Part shown: positions 8,937 to 18,299 of the stretch, one piece after another
Layout of the letters: each line of letters starts with the position of its first letter
Position numbering within the stretch: the first letter of the stretch is position 1
Assembly (NCBI GenBank): GCA_965196605.1
Contig: CBDAKK010000001.1
Location: forward strand, 124,001-188,000
DNA: 64,000 nucleotides
From: CBDAKK01 sp965196605
GTDB lineage: Bacteria > Spirochaetota > Spirochaetia > WTKD01 > G963693115
Direction of reading: 5' to 3'
The notes under the pieces: model-generated
The model's database searches: none
Told to the model about the DNA's origin: nothing
What the model saw: only the letters and a program-made list of their open reading frames with translations
Translations under genes and position numbers: made by a program

Positions 8937-9686
8937 ATGATAACGCTCAAAAGCCCTCAGCAAATATCAAACATTCAAGTGGCGGGTAGCATAATAAAAC
9001 ATGTGTTTGCAACCTTGCCTGAATTTTTGCGCCCATCCTTAAGCACGGCTGAAGTAGATTCATACGTGCATCAAGCAATTGTCAAAGAAGGCGGCACGCC
9101 CTCTTTTTTAGGCTACAATGGATTCTCAGCCTCATGCTGCGTGTCAATAAACGATGAGATTATACACGGCGCGCCTTCAAAGCACCGCTTGTTGGCTTTG
9201 GGCGATGTGGTGAGCGTTGACATAGGGGTGGCCTACCAAGGGGGCTTTGCTGACAGCGCACATACCTTCTACATAGGAGATGAGTGTCCCCAAGAAATAC
9301 AGCGCCTGCTTACCAGCACACAAGCGGCGCTTGCACAAGGCATTGCCGTCATAAAACCTAAAAAGCGCGTTTCAGACATTGCGCGCGCCGTACATGCACA
9401 AGCAAAACAACAAAAACTTGGCGTGGTGCGTGAGTACTGCGGACATGGGGTTGGTAATGCCGTACATGAGCCACCCAACATTCCCAATTACTACCCCTTT
9501 GTGGGACACAATGCCCGTTTGCTACCAAACATGGTCATAGCAATAGAGCCCATGTTTTCCTTAGGCAGCGATGCAATTATTCATGCAGATGACAACTTTA
9601 CCGTAAAAACTGCCGACGCTGCGCTTGCCGCGCATTTTGAACACACGGTGTTGGTCACAGAAAACGGGCATAGCATACTAACATAA
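8937..9686 (+). CDS. map: Methionine aminopeptidase, type I
   Basis: Removes the initiator methionine from new proteins in the cytoplasm; a two-metal hydrolase of the pita-bread fold. At 249 residues it is the usual length of a bacterial type Ia enzyme. All five metal ligands are visible: Asp95 (VDIG), Asp106 (FADSAH), His170 (CGHGVG), Glu204 (AIEPMF) and Glu235 (HFEHTVLVT). His77 in the segment INDEIIHG also matches the family. The start fits the family N-terminus (KSPQQISNIQVAGSI). htrA follows after a 40-bp gap and has its own ribosome-binding site. Confidence 0.97.
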   Translation: MITLKSPQQISNIQVAGSIIKHVFATLPEFLRPSLSTAEVDSYVHQAIVKEGGTPSFLGYNGFSASCCVSINDEIIHGAPSKHRLLALGDVVSVDIGVAYQGGFADSAHTFYIGDECPQEIQRLLTSTQAALAQGIAVIKPKKRVSDIARAVHAQAKQQKLGVVREYCGHGVGNAVHEPPNIPNYYPFVGHNARLLPNMVIAIEPMFSLGSDAIIHADDNFTVKTADAALAAHFEHTVLVTENGHSILT

Positions 9687-9726
9687 CGCCGTGCGCCATA
9701 CGCTTGTAAACCTTAAGGAGTACTTT

Positions 9727-11229
9727 ATGCAACCTTCTAGCAAAAAAATTATACACATAGTTTCGGCATGTGCCCTTGTATTTTGCCTTGTACTACCCCT
9801 GCAAGCGCAAAACACGGCTAAAAACGCAGCGTGTAAAAGCACCAACACGCAAGAAGTAGTCAATGCCGTCATAGAATCAACGGTGCTGCTTATAAGCCAA
9901 AAGGTGCATTACGAAAACCCTCTCGTTCCCAATAGTGGATTGGTTACGGCTTTTGAAGATGTACCACACAATGGTAGCACTATTTCTTCAGGCGTATTTG
10001 GAGCACGACAGCAGACTGCATTGGGCTCCGGCGTGCTGTTCAAAAAAGACCAAAGCAACCCCGATACTGATGCTAGGTATTATGTGATTACCAACGCGCA
10101 TGTTATAAAAGACTTTACGTCAATATGGGTTGTCTTATCCGACGACACTTTTTTTAAGGCAGAACTAGAGGGTATGGATGAAACGATAGACATTGCAATT
10201 ATGTCGTTTACCACCAAGAAAGCGCTACCGCTTATTGCTATAAGGGATTCAGACGCTCTTAGCATGGGAGAAAGCGTATACGCACTGGGAAACCCGCTCG
10301 GCGTTTCTTTCACCGTTACAAAGGGCATAGTATCCCATGTAAACAGATACACGGAGTACCGAAGCGACACGGTATTTTCTGGCCCTTATTTGCAAACAGA
10401 TGCAGCGATAAATCAAGGGAACAGCGGCGGCGTGCTTGTAGACTCATGCGGTGCCGCCATTGGCATTATAACCTTTATAATATCGGGGAATGACAGAAAC
10501 AACATAGGGCTTAACTTTGCATTGCCTATAAATGTTGCCATGCAAAGCGTAACAAACATTTTGAAAAAAAGACAGCACGAATTCGGCTGGATTGGCATTG
10601 TGGTCAACGATTATAGCTTGGACATACGCAAGCAATTGGGACTTAACACGCGAGCGGGTATTTTCATACAAAATGTGTTCCTCCCTTCACCCGCATACAA
10701 GGCGGGACTTCGCCCCGGCGACCTACTTGAAAAAATTGATGATAGATCAATTATTACGCGTGATAGCTATAGCTCAATATTCTCTACTATTTCTAAAAAA
10801 CGCGTAGGTGCAACTATACGGCTCACTGTGCAAAGTTTGCAAAATAAAAATAGTAACGCAAAATATGCCGCATTAGACATGCTTATTCCCATAGAAAAAC
10901 GTCCCGAGAGACTTACATCAAAAGAGTACCGCATGAAGCTGTGGCCGGGGATGATGGTAAAGCCTTTGCAAGCTTACGAAAAAGAATTGTACGGCATACC
11001 CGATGAAAGGTCGGGGATATTTGTGCTCAAAGTCTTCAAAGACACGGCTGCGGATATATCAGGACTCCGCTCCTACGACCTCATTGTAAAAATAAACAAC
11101 GCTATAGTTCGCTCATGGCAGGACTACACCGCAGCATTCACCAACACAAACGCAAAATCAATAAGCGTTATGAGAATGGGCGAACAGCTCGAGCTTTCCT
11201 TTAAGGCTGCAGCAGACGAGTCATTCTAA
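9727..11229 (+). CDS. htrA: HtrA/DegP-family periplasmic serine protease with two PDZ domains
   Basis: A secreted quality-control protease. AAGGAG lies 6 bases before the ATG at 9727, which I prefer to the frame start at 9691; the product is 500 residues. Residues 1-28 are a signal peptide ending LPLQAQ. The trypsin-like domain carries the triad His125 (TNAHVI), Asp155 (TIDIAI) and Ser233 (QGNSGG). Two PDZ domains follow, the first around GLRPGDLLEKIDD and the second around GIFVLKVFKDTAADISGL. A spacer rich in charged residues with no known motif lies between signal peptide and protease domain. The stop overlaps that of the convergent lipoprotein gene by 9 bp, leaving no room for a terminator. 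Confidence 0.93.
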   Translation: MQPSSKKIIHIVSACALVFCLVLPLQAQNTAKNAACKSTNTQEVVNAVIESTVLLISQKVHYENPLVPNSGLVTAFEDVPHNGSTISSGVFGARQQTALGSGVLFKKDQSNPDTDARYYVITNAHVIKDFTSIWVVLSDDTFFKAELEGMDETIDIAIMSFTTKKALPLIAIRDSDALSMGESVYALGNPLGVSFTVTKGIVSHVNRYTEYRSDTVFSGPYLQTDAAINQGNSGGVLVDSCGAAIGIITFIISGNDRNNIGLNFALPINVAMQSVTNILKKRQHEFGWIGIVVNDYSLDIRKQLGLNTRAGIFIQNVFLPSPAYKAGLRPGDLLEKIDDRSIITRDSYSSIFSTISKKRVGATIRLTVQSLQNKNSNAKYAALDMLIPIEKRPERLTSKEYRMKLWPGMMVKPLQAYEKELYGIPDERSGIFVLKVFKDTAADISGLRSYDLIVKINNAIVRSWQDYTAAFTNTNAKSISVMRMGEQLELSFKAAADESF

Positions 11230-12336
11230 GAACCAATCAATAGAACGAGTATTGCTGTACGTGCCCTTCCACAAGCCACTACCTTTGGTTAAAACAAAAA
11301 ATACATTCTCTGCTTCATCGAGGAAAAATCCCAGTACATCGGCCTTGTGCAAAGCGCCAGAGGTGTACTTATTCCCTTCCGGTGTTTTAAAATCCTTAGA
11401 CTCCGTGCGCAACTCTCGGTAACCCTGCGAACTGCCTATGCCAGGCAGATAATTCCTTGTGCCTACCAACAATCCCGTAAAAGCGCGTTGCTTAATGTAA
11501 AGAAAATCGGTAAAAAATGTCGCTTCGCTGTCCACCTTGTAAGACGTCCACGCAGTTCCGTCTTTCGTTTCCCATACGTAATTTTTGTTTGAGACAACAA
11601 GCGTGTCCTTTGTCCCATCAGCATTGCTGTCATAACTCAGAAGCCCTGTCATGTATCCACGGCCTGCGTTTCCATCAATTGTAACCACAGTAAGCGTAGT
11701 CCCCGTTACAGTGAACAGCCCCCTTTGCGTCAAGACATACTTCGTCGAACCATTAAATTCATCGACATCGAGAATAATGCCATCTACATTGTTTGCATTC
11801 ACCAAAGACTTCGGTGTTGCTTTTTCATAGTCGCGGTAATACTCGTAATTCTCACCATTCTTTAGACAAGCAAACAAAGTGCCTCTTGGAGTAATGAAAA
11901 TTCTTGCCAATGAGTTTTCGGTACGTACGCGCTCCATTCCCCCCGTTGTTATTCTAAACAAGGCTTGTTCTGAAACCCCTCTATCAGACTCTTTATACGC
12001 TATAAAATATATCGTCGTATCTACCGCTGCTTGCACCAACTGCTTAACACGCGAATACCCATGAAGCAAGTTTGTTTTATCCCAGTTGGAATCCGAGGTC
12101 TTTCTATCCCACAGCCTTGCTCCCGTTGCCGCATAGTAACGGCCTTGAAGCTTTGCCATGCCAAATATAGAAGCTTGGTCGGGGAAATTACTTGTCTCTA
12201 TTTTCTCCTCGTTTTCCAAACTTGCAAAAATTGCTAGCGTGTCTTTACACCCCAACAGCAGCATTAAACAAAACAATACGGCTAGTGCACTACCCACATA
12301 TGCATACATTTTTTTAACTGGCATTCTAGAAAACAT
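11221..12336 (-). CDS. Treponemal lipoprotein, possible beta-propeller
   Basis: A 371-residue protein with a signal segment (YVGSALAVLFCLMLLLGC) whose lipobox LLLGC predicts lipid anchoring at about Cys30. The rest reads as repeated short beta motifs of the type ARLWDRKTSDSNW, LFRITTGG, VWETKDGTAW and LWKGTYSN, suggesting a propeller, but I recognise no named family. It overlaps the stop of the upstream outer-membrane-type gene by 11 bp, and AGGA stands 7 bases before the ATG, so the two are co-translated. Function unknown; envelope location is supported only by the lipobox. Confidence 0.75.
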   Translation of the reverse strand: MFSRMPVKKMYAYVGSALAVLFCLMLLLGCKDTLAIFASLENEEKIETSNFPDQASIFGMAKLQGRYYAATGARLWDRKTSDSNWDKTNLLHGYSRVKQLVQAAVDTTIYFIAYKESDRGVSEQALFRITTGGMERVRTENSLARIFITPRGTLFACLKNGENYEYYRDYEKATPKSLVNANNVDGIILDVDEFNGSTKYVLTQRGLFTVTGTTLTVVTIDGNAGRGYMTGLLSYDSNADGTKDTLVVSNKNYVWETKDGTAWTSYKVDSEATFFTDFLYIKQRAFTGLLVGTRNYLPGIGSSQGYRELRTESKDFKTPEGNKYTSGALHKADVLGFFLDEAENVFFVLTKGSGLWKGTYSNTRSIDWFLE

Positions 12337-12967
12337 AAGAAAATCCTGCCGATATATCTAAAAGATTGCCCAAACGAGAATACTGATTTCCCAAGGTCGC
12401 TTGGTAAGACTGGACAACAAACCAATAGGACATAAAAATACCCACAGACCAGTTTTGATTTATACGATACGTTACGCCAAACTTTGGCTTAAGAATGAAA
12501 TCCAATTTTAAATTGTTTTGCAAAGAAGAAATATTCATTCCGAGCCCCAACGACACGGGTATTTCTATGGGATATATTTGAAACACATAGCGTGCATGTG
12601 CAGTAACGGGAGCCATGAACAAGACTCGAGTATTGGGTGATAACGCGAACATCCCCCCCAGCTCTATGCCAACGGACAAGGCCTCCCACAAAAATACGTC
12701 AGCTTGAAACCACACATTACCACCAACGGAAAGGTTGGTTTTTGTAATGTACTCTCCACTAAATTTTTGAAAAAACAGCGGCACTAAAACTCCGAGTCCA
12801 AAAGTAACTCCCGCCTGTCCGGCTTCATACTTGGGTATGTACGGAGTCGTACTCCCAATTTCTGGAAGTGGCTTTTCTTTCGGCGTACCCCCATCTTGAG
12901 AAAACAACGGGGCATGAGAAACTATCATGATAAGCACCATGCTCACGTAGATTTTTTTTCTATACAT
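12326..12967 (-). CDS. Predicted outer-membrane beta-barrel protein
   Basis: The preferred start at 12967 opens a signal peptide (MYRKKIYVSMVLIMIVSH) ending near LFSQ; the mature protein is about 190 residues. It alternates amphipathic strands (FGLGVLVPLFFQKF, LSVGGNVWFQADVFLW, LSVGIELGGMFAL, ARYVFQIYPIEIPVSLGLG, SVGIFMSYWF) and ends with a C-terminal aromatic (DISAGFSYVF), the assembly signal of BAM substrates. This resembles small 8-stranded treponemal barrels of the OmpW/OmpX kind. It sits in an operon between a TPR-like membrane protein and a lipoprotein. The barrel is inferred from pattern only. Confidence 0.7.
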   Translation of the reverse strand: MYRKKIYVSMVLIMIVSHAPLFSQDGGTPKEKPLPEIGSTTPYIPKYEAGQAGVTFGLGVLVPLFFQKFSGEYITKTNLSVGGNVWFQADVFLWEALSVGIELGGMFALSPNTRVLFMAPVTAHARYVFQIYPIEIPVSLGLGMNISSLQNNLKLDFILKPKFGVTYRINQNWSVGIFMSYWFVVQSYQATLGNQYSRLGNLLDISAGFSYVF

Positions 12968-13021
12968 TATCTTTCCTAATATAATTGTGTTTTTCGTACA
13001 TGTCAATGAATACAAAATCCA

Positions 13022-14755
13022 CTAGTCCTCAAATTTCTGCAAATACACAAATGTAGGCTCTACATCCCGTATTTTGTTTAAAAAGACCGCTGCGGTTTCC
13101 ATGTCGTTGTTTCCCTTCGCCGCATATGCGTATTGTATCCAAATATACGGCATATAGGGGTACTCGTCATAATGATAAGAACGCCTATATAAAGCCTCTG
13201 CTTTTTGCAAAGCCTTTTGTGCATTTTCGTACTCTCCTGTTCCATTGTACTGCACAGCCACGTTGTAGTAATGCCACCATGGAAACTCATGCCCTGCATT
13301 ATCACTCATTGTTTTAGTACTGGCACTCTCTTGGATAAAAGACGGGGAAGCAACCTTATTTATAAGACGCTCTATAGTCTTTTTGTCATTTCTCTGCGTA
13401 GCGAAAAAAAACTCATACGGAAGCATGGCTTCATTACCCACATGTTGTTGCTGGAGCAAAGCAAAATCATCATACAAAGCATTCTTAAGAGCATAAGAAG
13501 CAAGCACACGCCACCACAACGGTGAGTCCCCATGGGCATTATACGCACTCCAAAGCGCAGTACGCGAAGGCTGTATTGAATGTACTTGCTCTTTTTCACG
13601 CTCTAAAAAAGCCACCCGTGGCTCTGCCCAAAATTCATTTGGAAATAAGCTTTTCTCTCCATCACAAGCATTCTCATCGTACTCCCTGTGTTTTTTATAA
13701 CAGTAGACAAAATATTCATATGCAAAAGGCAACATCACCTTGGAGTACTTTGCACTTACACGCTGATACAAGCGTGTCATTTCTCCATAAGAAAGTTCTC
13801 CACTACGACTCGCAAGCCAAAAGTACACAAAGTCCCAAGTCTCAGACAAGCGAGGAATAGTCTCATTATATTTTTCTAACAACTCCCATGCCTCATTGCG
13901 CCTATCCATATCAATATAAGCAGAAGCCACATTTAAAAGCGCGTCCTCCGATCTTCTGCGTTCCGCAATACCAAGTAATGTAGCAATGTCCTGCATCAGC
14001 AAGGCTACATATGAAATAATAGCGCTATGCTGTGGTGCATGTGAAGGCATAAAACCTTGTAAAAAGGCTTTATAAGCATTGGTAGCCACAGAAGCTTCAC
14101 CCGCCCTTTGTGCATGCGCAATGAGCAAGTATAAAAACGCATCCTCCTTCGTCAACTGCCACAATTCTCGGTAATCCTGCCACGAGGCCTGCTCATGGTG
14201 AAGCTGTTTATACAAACGAAGCAATGCATCATTGGTAAAAGACTCACGCATAGCACTACCATGTGAAGCCATGTTGGTAATGTAATACAGCCGCACCATG
14301 TGCGGGTAGCGCTCCCACAAAACATCCACAGCACCATCTAAAAATTTTTTAAGTTCCTTATGCACAACAGAGCTATGCGCATTTGTAGTAACAATGCGGT
14401 TCTTTTCAATGGAATATTGCTGAAGAAAATAATCAACACCCAGCGCAACAATGCTGCTTACCCCTTTGTGTTTCCACAAAGCGCGTATAAGCACCTTTTC
14501 GTAAGGCGTACTCAAACCATAAACATGGAGCCTTTTTAATAACATGAGGTACTGCATAGAGGTTTTTGCCTTAGAAGCAAGCATGGGCCATGCTTGTACA
14601 AGCCCCGCTTTGGTCACCTCATATTTTTGCAAATCACTCAGAAAATCAGATGCGTTTTTTTTGTGTGTAACATATACAAAAAGCACACAAACACCTACAA
14701 AGACTCCCGCACCACATAACACATACCTGCGTTTGAACCCTTTCTCTCTCATCAT
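13022..14755 (-). CDS. Membrane-anchored helical-repeat (TPR-like) protein
   Basis: A 577-residue protein with a single N-terminal membrane anchor (YVLCGAGVFVGVCVLFVYV) followed by a soluble all-helical part. Helical pairs such as LLNVASAYIDMDRRNEAWELLEKYNETIP and, near the end, YENAQKALQKAEALYRR and METAAVFLNKIRDVEP look like degenerate TPR units. T. pallidum has an uncharacterised gene next to nusB of the same kind as far as I recall. It is the middle of a minus-strand cluster between nusB and the outer-membrane-type gene. Protein-protein interaction in the periplasm is inferred; no enzymatic motif is seen. Confidence 0.7.
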   Translation of the reverse strand: MMREKGFKRRYVLCGAGVFVGVCVLFVYVTHKKNASDFLSDLQKYEVTKAGLVQAWPMLASKAKTSMQYLMLLKRLHVYGLSTPYEKVLIRALWKHKGVSSIVALGVDYFLQQYSIEKNRIVTTNAHSSVVHKELKKFLDGAVDVLWERYPHMVRLYYITNMASHGSAMRESFTNDALLRLYKQLHHEQASWQDYRELWQLTKEDAFLYLLIAHAQRAGEASVATNAYKAFLQGFMPSHAPQHSAIISYVALLMQDIATLLGIAERRRSEDALLNVASAYIDMDRRNEAWELLEKYNETIPRLSETWDFVYFWLASRSGELSYGEMTRLYQRVSAKYSKVMLPFAYEYFVYCYKKHREYDENACDGEKSLFPNEFWAEPRVAFLEREKEQVHSIQPSRTALWSAYNAHGDSPLWWRVLASYALKNALYDDFALLQQQHVGNEAMLPYEFFFATQRNDKKTIERLINKVASPSFIQESASTKTMSDNAGHEFPWWHYYNVAVQYNGTGEYENAQKALQKAEALYRRSYHYDEYPYMPYIWIQYAYAAKGNNDMETAAVFLNKIRDVEPTFVYLQKFED

Positions 14756-14801
14756 AGTTCGAAAAATTTACCCGTACAAAGCTTAACTTATAACATGCGT
14801 T

Positions 14802-15212
14802 TCATTGCTTATTAGTGTGGGAAGTATAGACCGTATTGAGTACTCCGTTGATAAATTTATATGAATTATCCGAAGAAAGCACTTTTGCGACTTGCACATA
14901 TTCTTGCGCAACTATAGCAAAATCAAGCGATTCATGCATGTAATACAGTTCAGCAATGGCAACTCTCAAAATGCACGCATCGCATTCGTAAATAATGCGC
15001 TTACTTCTACCCGAGCCTTTATGCCACATTGCATCAATCTCTTTGATATTAGTAAAAGCCGCAGTATAAAGCTGCACAGCATAGGCAATATCATCCACAG
15101 ACACATTGCGAATCCACCTAAAATCATCGAGGGTTACCTGCTTTCTATATTGCATGCGCGATGCATATAAAGTCTGTACTGCGTATTGCCTTTGAATATG
15201 GCGAGCTATCAT
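14802..15212 (-). CDS. nusB: Transcription antitermination factor NusB
   Basis: A 136-residue all-helical RNA-binding protein that with NusE (S10) binds boxA in rRNA leaders and prevents early termination. The N-terminal basic motif RHIQRQYAVQTLYA matches the family pattern RRxARxxAxQxLY. The C-terminal half carries the expected ILRVAIAELYY and SYKFINGVLNTV segments. Length is normal. It follows the parvulin foldase gene by 5 bp, an order shared with T. pallidum (Tpn39b and NusB neighbours) as I recall it. Confidence 0.92.
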   Translation of the reverse strand: MIARHIQRQYAVQTLYASRMQYRKQVTLDDFRWIRNVSVDDIAYAVQLYTAAFTNIKEIDAMWHKGSGRSKRIIYECDACILRVAIAELYYMHESLDFAIVAQEYVQVAKVLSSDNSYKFINGVLNTVYTSHTNKQ

Positions 15213-15217
15213 TCCCG

Positions 15218-16279
15218 TTATAAGTTAGCAAGAAAATACTTTATCTCAGCCTTCTTGCGCAACTCTTCGACTTCCTTCTGTACCAACTCGACAATTTTTC
15301 TCTCACGCGCCATATTTTGAAGAATATCTTTTATCCTTTCTCCCACCGTAATATTTTGACCCGGCAATATTGGATCGCTAGGAGTTAGAAGACGCGGAGC
15401 GCGTTTATCGGTGAGCTTGATAATATGATAGCCACTCTTAGATTCAATAACTCCACTTATTTTACCCTTATTTAGAGCAAAAACTGCATCGAGAAAACTC
15501 GAACCCAATACTTCTTCCGAGCGAGCATCGCGTACAATATAGCCGAGATCCTCTCCCACATAATTGGTATCATCAACCGATGCTTGAAAATATTTATCAA
15601 ATAAAGGCACGTTGTTATTTATTTTGGAAGCCAAGGCAAAGGCCTTTGTCCGCACATCTTGCTTAGAATCTTTCACTTTTCTCGTATCAAAATACAAATG
15701 TGAAATACGCACCATAGCGGGATTGGTAAAATTTGTCGCATACTGGTCATAAAACTTACGCACCTCTTGTTCCGTTGGCGCCTTAATCTTTTTAATTTCA
15801 TCGCTGTATTTAAGCGTAATGTACTGCTGCTGTATCAAAACATTTTTTAGCTTGTTTCTATACTCATTCCAATCTAAGCCCAATTGAGATTTTATCCACT
15901 TTTGATAATCTTCATCAGATATAGGCGTCCCTAAGGACTGCTTTTGCACCGCTATCGCATTATCTATCTGCTGTGCGGTAATTGCAATGCCTCGATACTT
16001 TCCAACATTTGCCGCTTGTATAATGAGCACGTCATTAATAAGCGCCTCAAGTAATCCCTTCTTATCATCATTTGATAACTGCTGTCGCTTTTGCTGTTCT
16101 AAGAGCTTATACTGCTGCTCAAGCCTTTGCTTTGAAATGTTTTCGGTTTTATGAAGCCTCACAATTGCAACTGTTTTGTCTAAAACCTGTGCGTTCAATA
16201 AACCCATTTGCAATGGAAATACGAATAAGACTACCAAACATACAATACGCACGCGCGCACTTGTGTGTATTTTATACAT
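15218..16279 (-). CDS. Peptidyl-prolyl isomerase / foldase of SurA-PrsA type (Tpn39b-like)
   Basis: A 353-residue secreted chaperone-isomerase. Residues 1-31 are a signal peptide (IVCLVVLFVFPLQMGLLNAQ). The SurA-like N-terminal helical module spans about residues 32-190 (LLEALINDVLIIQAANV, TEQEVRKFYDQYATNF). The parvulin domain spans about 195-310 (VRISHLYFDTRKV, KSGYHIIKLTDKRAP). The C-terminal helix is highly charged (ARERKIVELVQKEVEELRKKAEIKYF). It corresponds to the T. pallidum basic membrane protein Tpn39b. Likely role: folding of outer-membrane proteins in the periplasm. The gene leads the nusB cluster; a 400-bp spacer lies upstream. Confidence 0.88.
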   Translation of the reverse strand: MYKIHTSARVRIVCLVVLFVFPLQMGLLNAQVLDKTVAIVRLHKTENISKQRLEQQYKLLEQQKRQQLSNDDKKGLLEALINDVLIIQAANVGKYRGIAITAQQIDNAIAVQKQSLGTPISDEDYQKWIKSQLGLDWNEYRNKLKNVLIQQQYITLKYSDEIKKIKAPTEQEVRKFYDQYATNFTNPAMVRISHLYFDTRKVKDSKQDVRTKAFALASKINNNVPLFDKYFQASVDDTNYVGEDLGYIVRDARSEEVLGSSFLDAVFALNKGKISGVIESKSGYHIIKLTDKRAPRLLTPSDPILPGQNITVGERIKDILQNMARERKIVELVQKEVEELRKKAEIKYFLANL

Positions 16280-16677
16280 ACATACCTCTTATTTTATTAA
16301 TGCTATACATATAATGTAAGCAACAACTTATCATTCATCAATAGAACACAAGTGTTCATTGCAACTATATAATGAAGCTCATAAGTTTTGGGAGATGCGT
16401 TGTACATCGCCATGCCTAAAGCAGCGCGTACTATAATATATGGTACTTCAACGCAATCTACTCCACCAATGCTCTACGTATATGCCACAATCCCCTATTC
16501 TCATGAAAGACCAGTGAATGTATAGTATATACATATATTAGCATGATATCTGTACAACAACTCCACTTAGTTTATATTGTTTTCAAAAAATACATTATTG
16601 GAATATGGGGGCTGTAGTTTTAGGCTTTTTCCAGCGCAATAGTACAATAAACCTTTAATTTTGCTGTAAATATTCAC
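16280..16677. other. Non-coding spacer of about 400 bp
   Basis: No gene is supported here. It must contain the promoter of the Tpn39b-nusB cluster. The only regular element noticed is a short palindrome, GAACAC-AA-GTGTTC, at 16344-16357; its spacing does not fit a LexA box. Confidence 0.5.
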
Positions 16678-17100
16678 TCATTCCCCAATGAGCGTACAAA
16701 AAATAGATCGCCTTCCGCCATTGTTTCTGTGTTCATTAAAGTATATGCCCTGCCATGTGCCTAAAACAAAATGCGTGTTTGCTATGGGTACACTCAAAGA
16801 AGCGCCATAGAGAGAAGACTTGACATGTGCTGGTATATCATCGGAACCTTCGTATGTATGTATAAAATCGGGGAAGGTTTCGGGAACCATGGCATTGGTG
16901 AAGGTTTCTAAGTCTGTCTTCACATCGGGGTCTGAATTTTCGTTAAGCGAAAGTGAGGCACTTGTGTGGAGCAAAAACAAGTGGGCAACCCCATTATTGA
17001 TTTTTTCCAAAAACTTGGCGAGTTCACGCTCAAGGTGAAACGTTATAATGTGAAAGCCCCGCTTATAAGGTGGAAGCGTAATTTTTTTTTGATATACCAT
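16678..17100 (-). CDS. YjbQ/UPF0047-family protein
   Basis: A 140-residue cytoplasmic protein with the signature of the UPF0047/YjbQ family: HLFLLHTSASLSLNENSDPDV near residue 40-60, SSLYGASLSVPI, and GTWQGIYFNEHR near the end. Members form trimers with a metal-binding site and show weak thiamine-phosphate synthase activity in E. coli; the physiological role is unsettled. It lies 9 bp downstream of the sugar permease gene, apparently in the same transcript, but no functional link is known. Confidence 0.9.
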   Translation of the reverse strand: MVYQKKITLPPYKRGFHIITFHLERELAKFLEKINNGVAHLFLLHTSASLSLNENSDPDVKTDLETFTNAMVPETFPDFIHTYEGSDDIPAHVKSSLYGASLSVPIANTHFVLGTWQGIYFNEHRNNGGRRSIFCTLIGE

Positions 17101-17109
17101 AATAGTAAG

Positions 17110-18279
17110 CTACAAAATAGCCTTTCTCCTACTATATAAATCATACCACACTGCCGAAAGAAGGACGAGTGCCTTTACCACCAGTTGGTACTCTGCACCC
17201 AAGTTCATAAGCGACATGCCGTTGTTAATGGTGCCCATTACAAGCGCACCCGTTACTGCACCTATTATTGTCCCTATGCCACCCGTAGCAGAAGCACCGC
17301 CTATAAATGCTGCTGCAATTGCTTCTAGTTCAAAAAGTTCGCCCGCTTGCGGCAGGGCAGAATTCAAATATGCCGTAAAAACTACGCCTGAGAGACCCGC
17401 AAGAGTACCCATAATAACAAAAACTAAAAAGACAATTCGTTCAGAATTTATGCCACTAAGTTTTGCAGCAGCAGCATTGCCACCCACGGCGTATATGTGT
17501 CTGCCTAGTATGGTTCTCTTGGTAATAAAAACAAACACCCCTATTACCACCGACATGAGCACTACAATGTTTGGAATGCCATGGTATGCGGAAAAGACAA
17601 AGGCAAGCCCACCTATGACCATAATGAGCAAGAGGAGGCGCAAAATAAAATACTGCACAGGCAGCACGAAAAACCCGTAATTTATTTTCTTCTTTCTATT
17701 ATGCGAGGCAACAATACATACAAGCACTGCAATAATTGCTGCCGTGACAAATATAAGCGCCGTTTGTGGACCATCCTCATTTTCAAAAAGATAGCCCGAG
17801 ACTATGCGCTTGTATGCATCATCTTTGGGCGTGATGGGCGATATGTCGGTTATGATGTAGGTAAGTCCCCGAAAAAGCAGCATGCCCGCAAGCGTAACGA
17901 TGAAAGACGGCACGCGCAAGTATGCAACTGATGCGCCCTGAAATGCTCCAATAGCACTGCCGACTAGCATAGCAACGATGATGGTTGGAATAAGACCTAT
18001 ATTGAGGTTATACACAAGGGCACTTACTGCACCCGTGAATGCACACACCGAACCAACTGAAAGGTCTATATTACCCGTTATGATGATGAGCACCATTCCT
18101 GTTGCTAGCAATAATATGTAACTGTTTTGTATGAATATATTGGTAATGTTGCGTGGCGTTGCATTGATGTACTGCGTAATAAGGGCAAATATGGAAAAAA
18201 TAATACCCAGCACAAGAAACATTGAATAACTTCGTAAATTTTTACGGAGAATATGTATAAAAGACGCGTCGTTTTTCAT
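17110..18279 (-). CDS. Multiple-monosaccharide ABC transporter permease (GguB/XylH type)
   Basis: A 389-residue membrane protein of the ribose/xylose/galactose permease family, with about 10-11 hydrophobic segments. Typical blocks are GNIDLSVGSVCAFTGAVSAL, AFQGASVAYLRVPSFIVTLAG, YAVGGNAAAAKLSGIN and FIGGASATGGIGTIIGAVTGAL. The length, about 70 residues longer than RbsC, matches GguB/XylH rather than MglC. It lies 20 bp after the two-domain ATPase gene and completes a receptor, ATPase, permease operon. Confidence 0.9.
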   Translation of the reverse strand: MKNDASFIHILRKNLRSYSMFLVLGIIFSIFALITQYINATPRNITNIFIQNSYILLLATGMVLIIITGNIDLSVGSVCAFTGAVSALVYNLNIGLIPTIIVAMLVGSAIGAFQGASVAYLRVPSFIVTLAGMLLFRGLTYIITDISPITPKDDAYKRIVSGYLFENEDGPQTALIFVTAAIIAVLVCIVASHNRKKKINYGFFVLPVQYFILRLLLLIMVIGGLAFVFSAYHGIPNIVVLMSVVIGVFVFITKRTILGRHIYAVGGNAAAAKLSGINSERIVFLVFVIMGTLAGLSGVVFTAYLNSALPQAGELFELEAIAAAFIGGASATGGIGTIIGAVTGALVMGTINNGMSLMNLGAEYQLVVKALVLLSAVWYDLYSRRKAIL

Positions 18280-18299
18280 CGTACCTTCCTTAAATTTTG

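Noticed and set aside
16344..16357. GAACAC-AA-GTGTTC palindrome as a LexA box
   Set aside because: Spacing between the GAAC and GTTC half-sites is six, not four, bases; no SOS gene follows.
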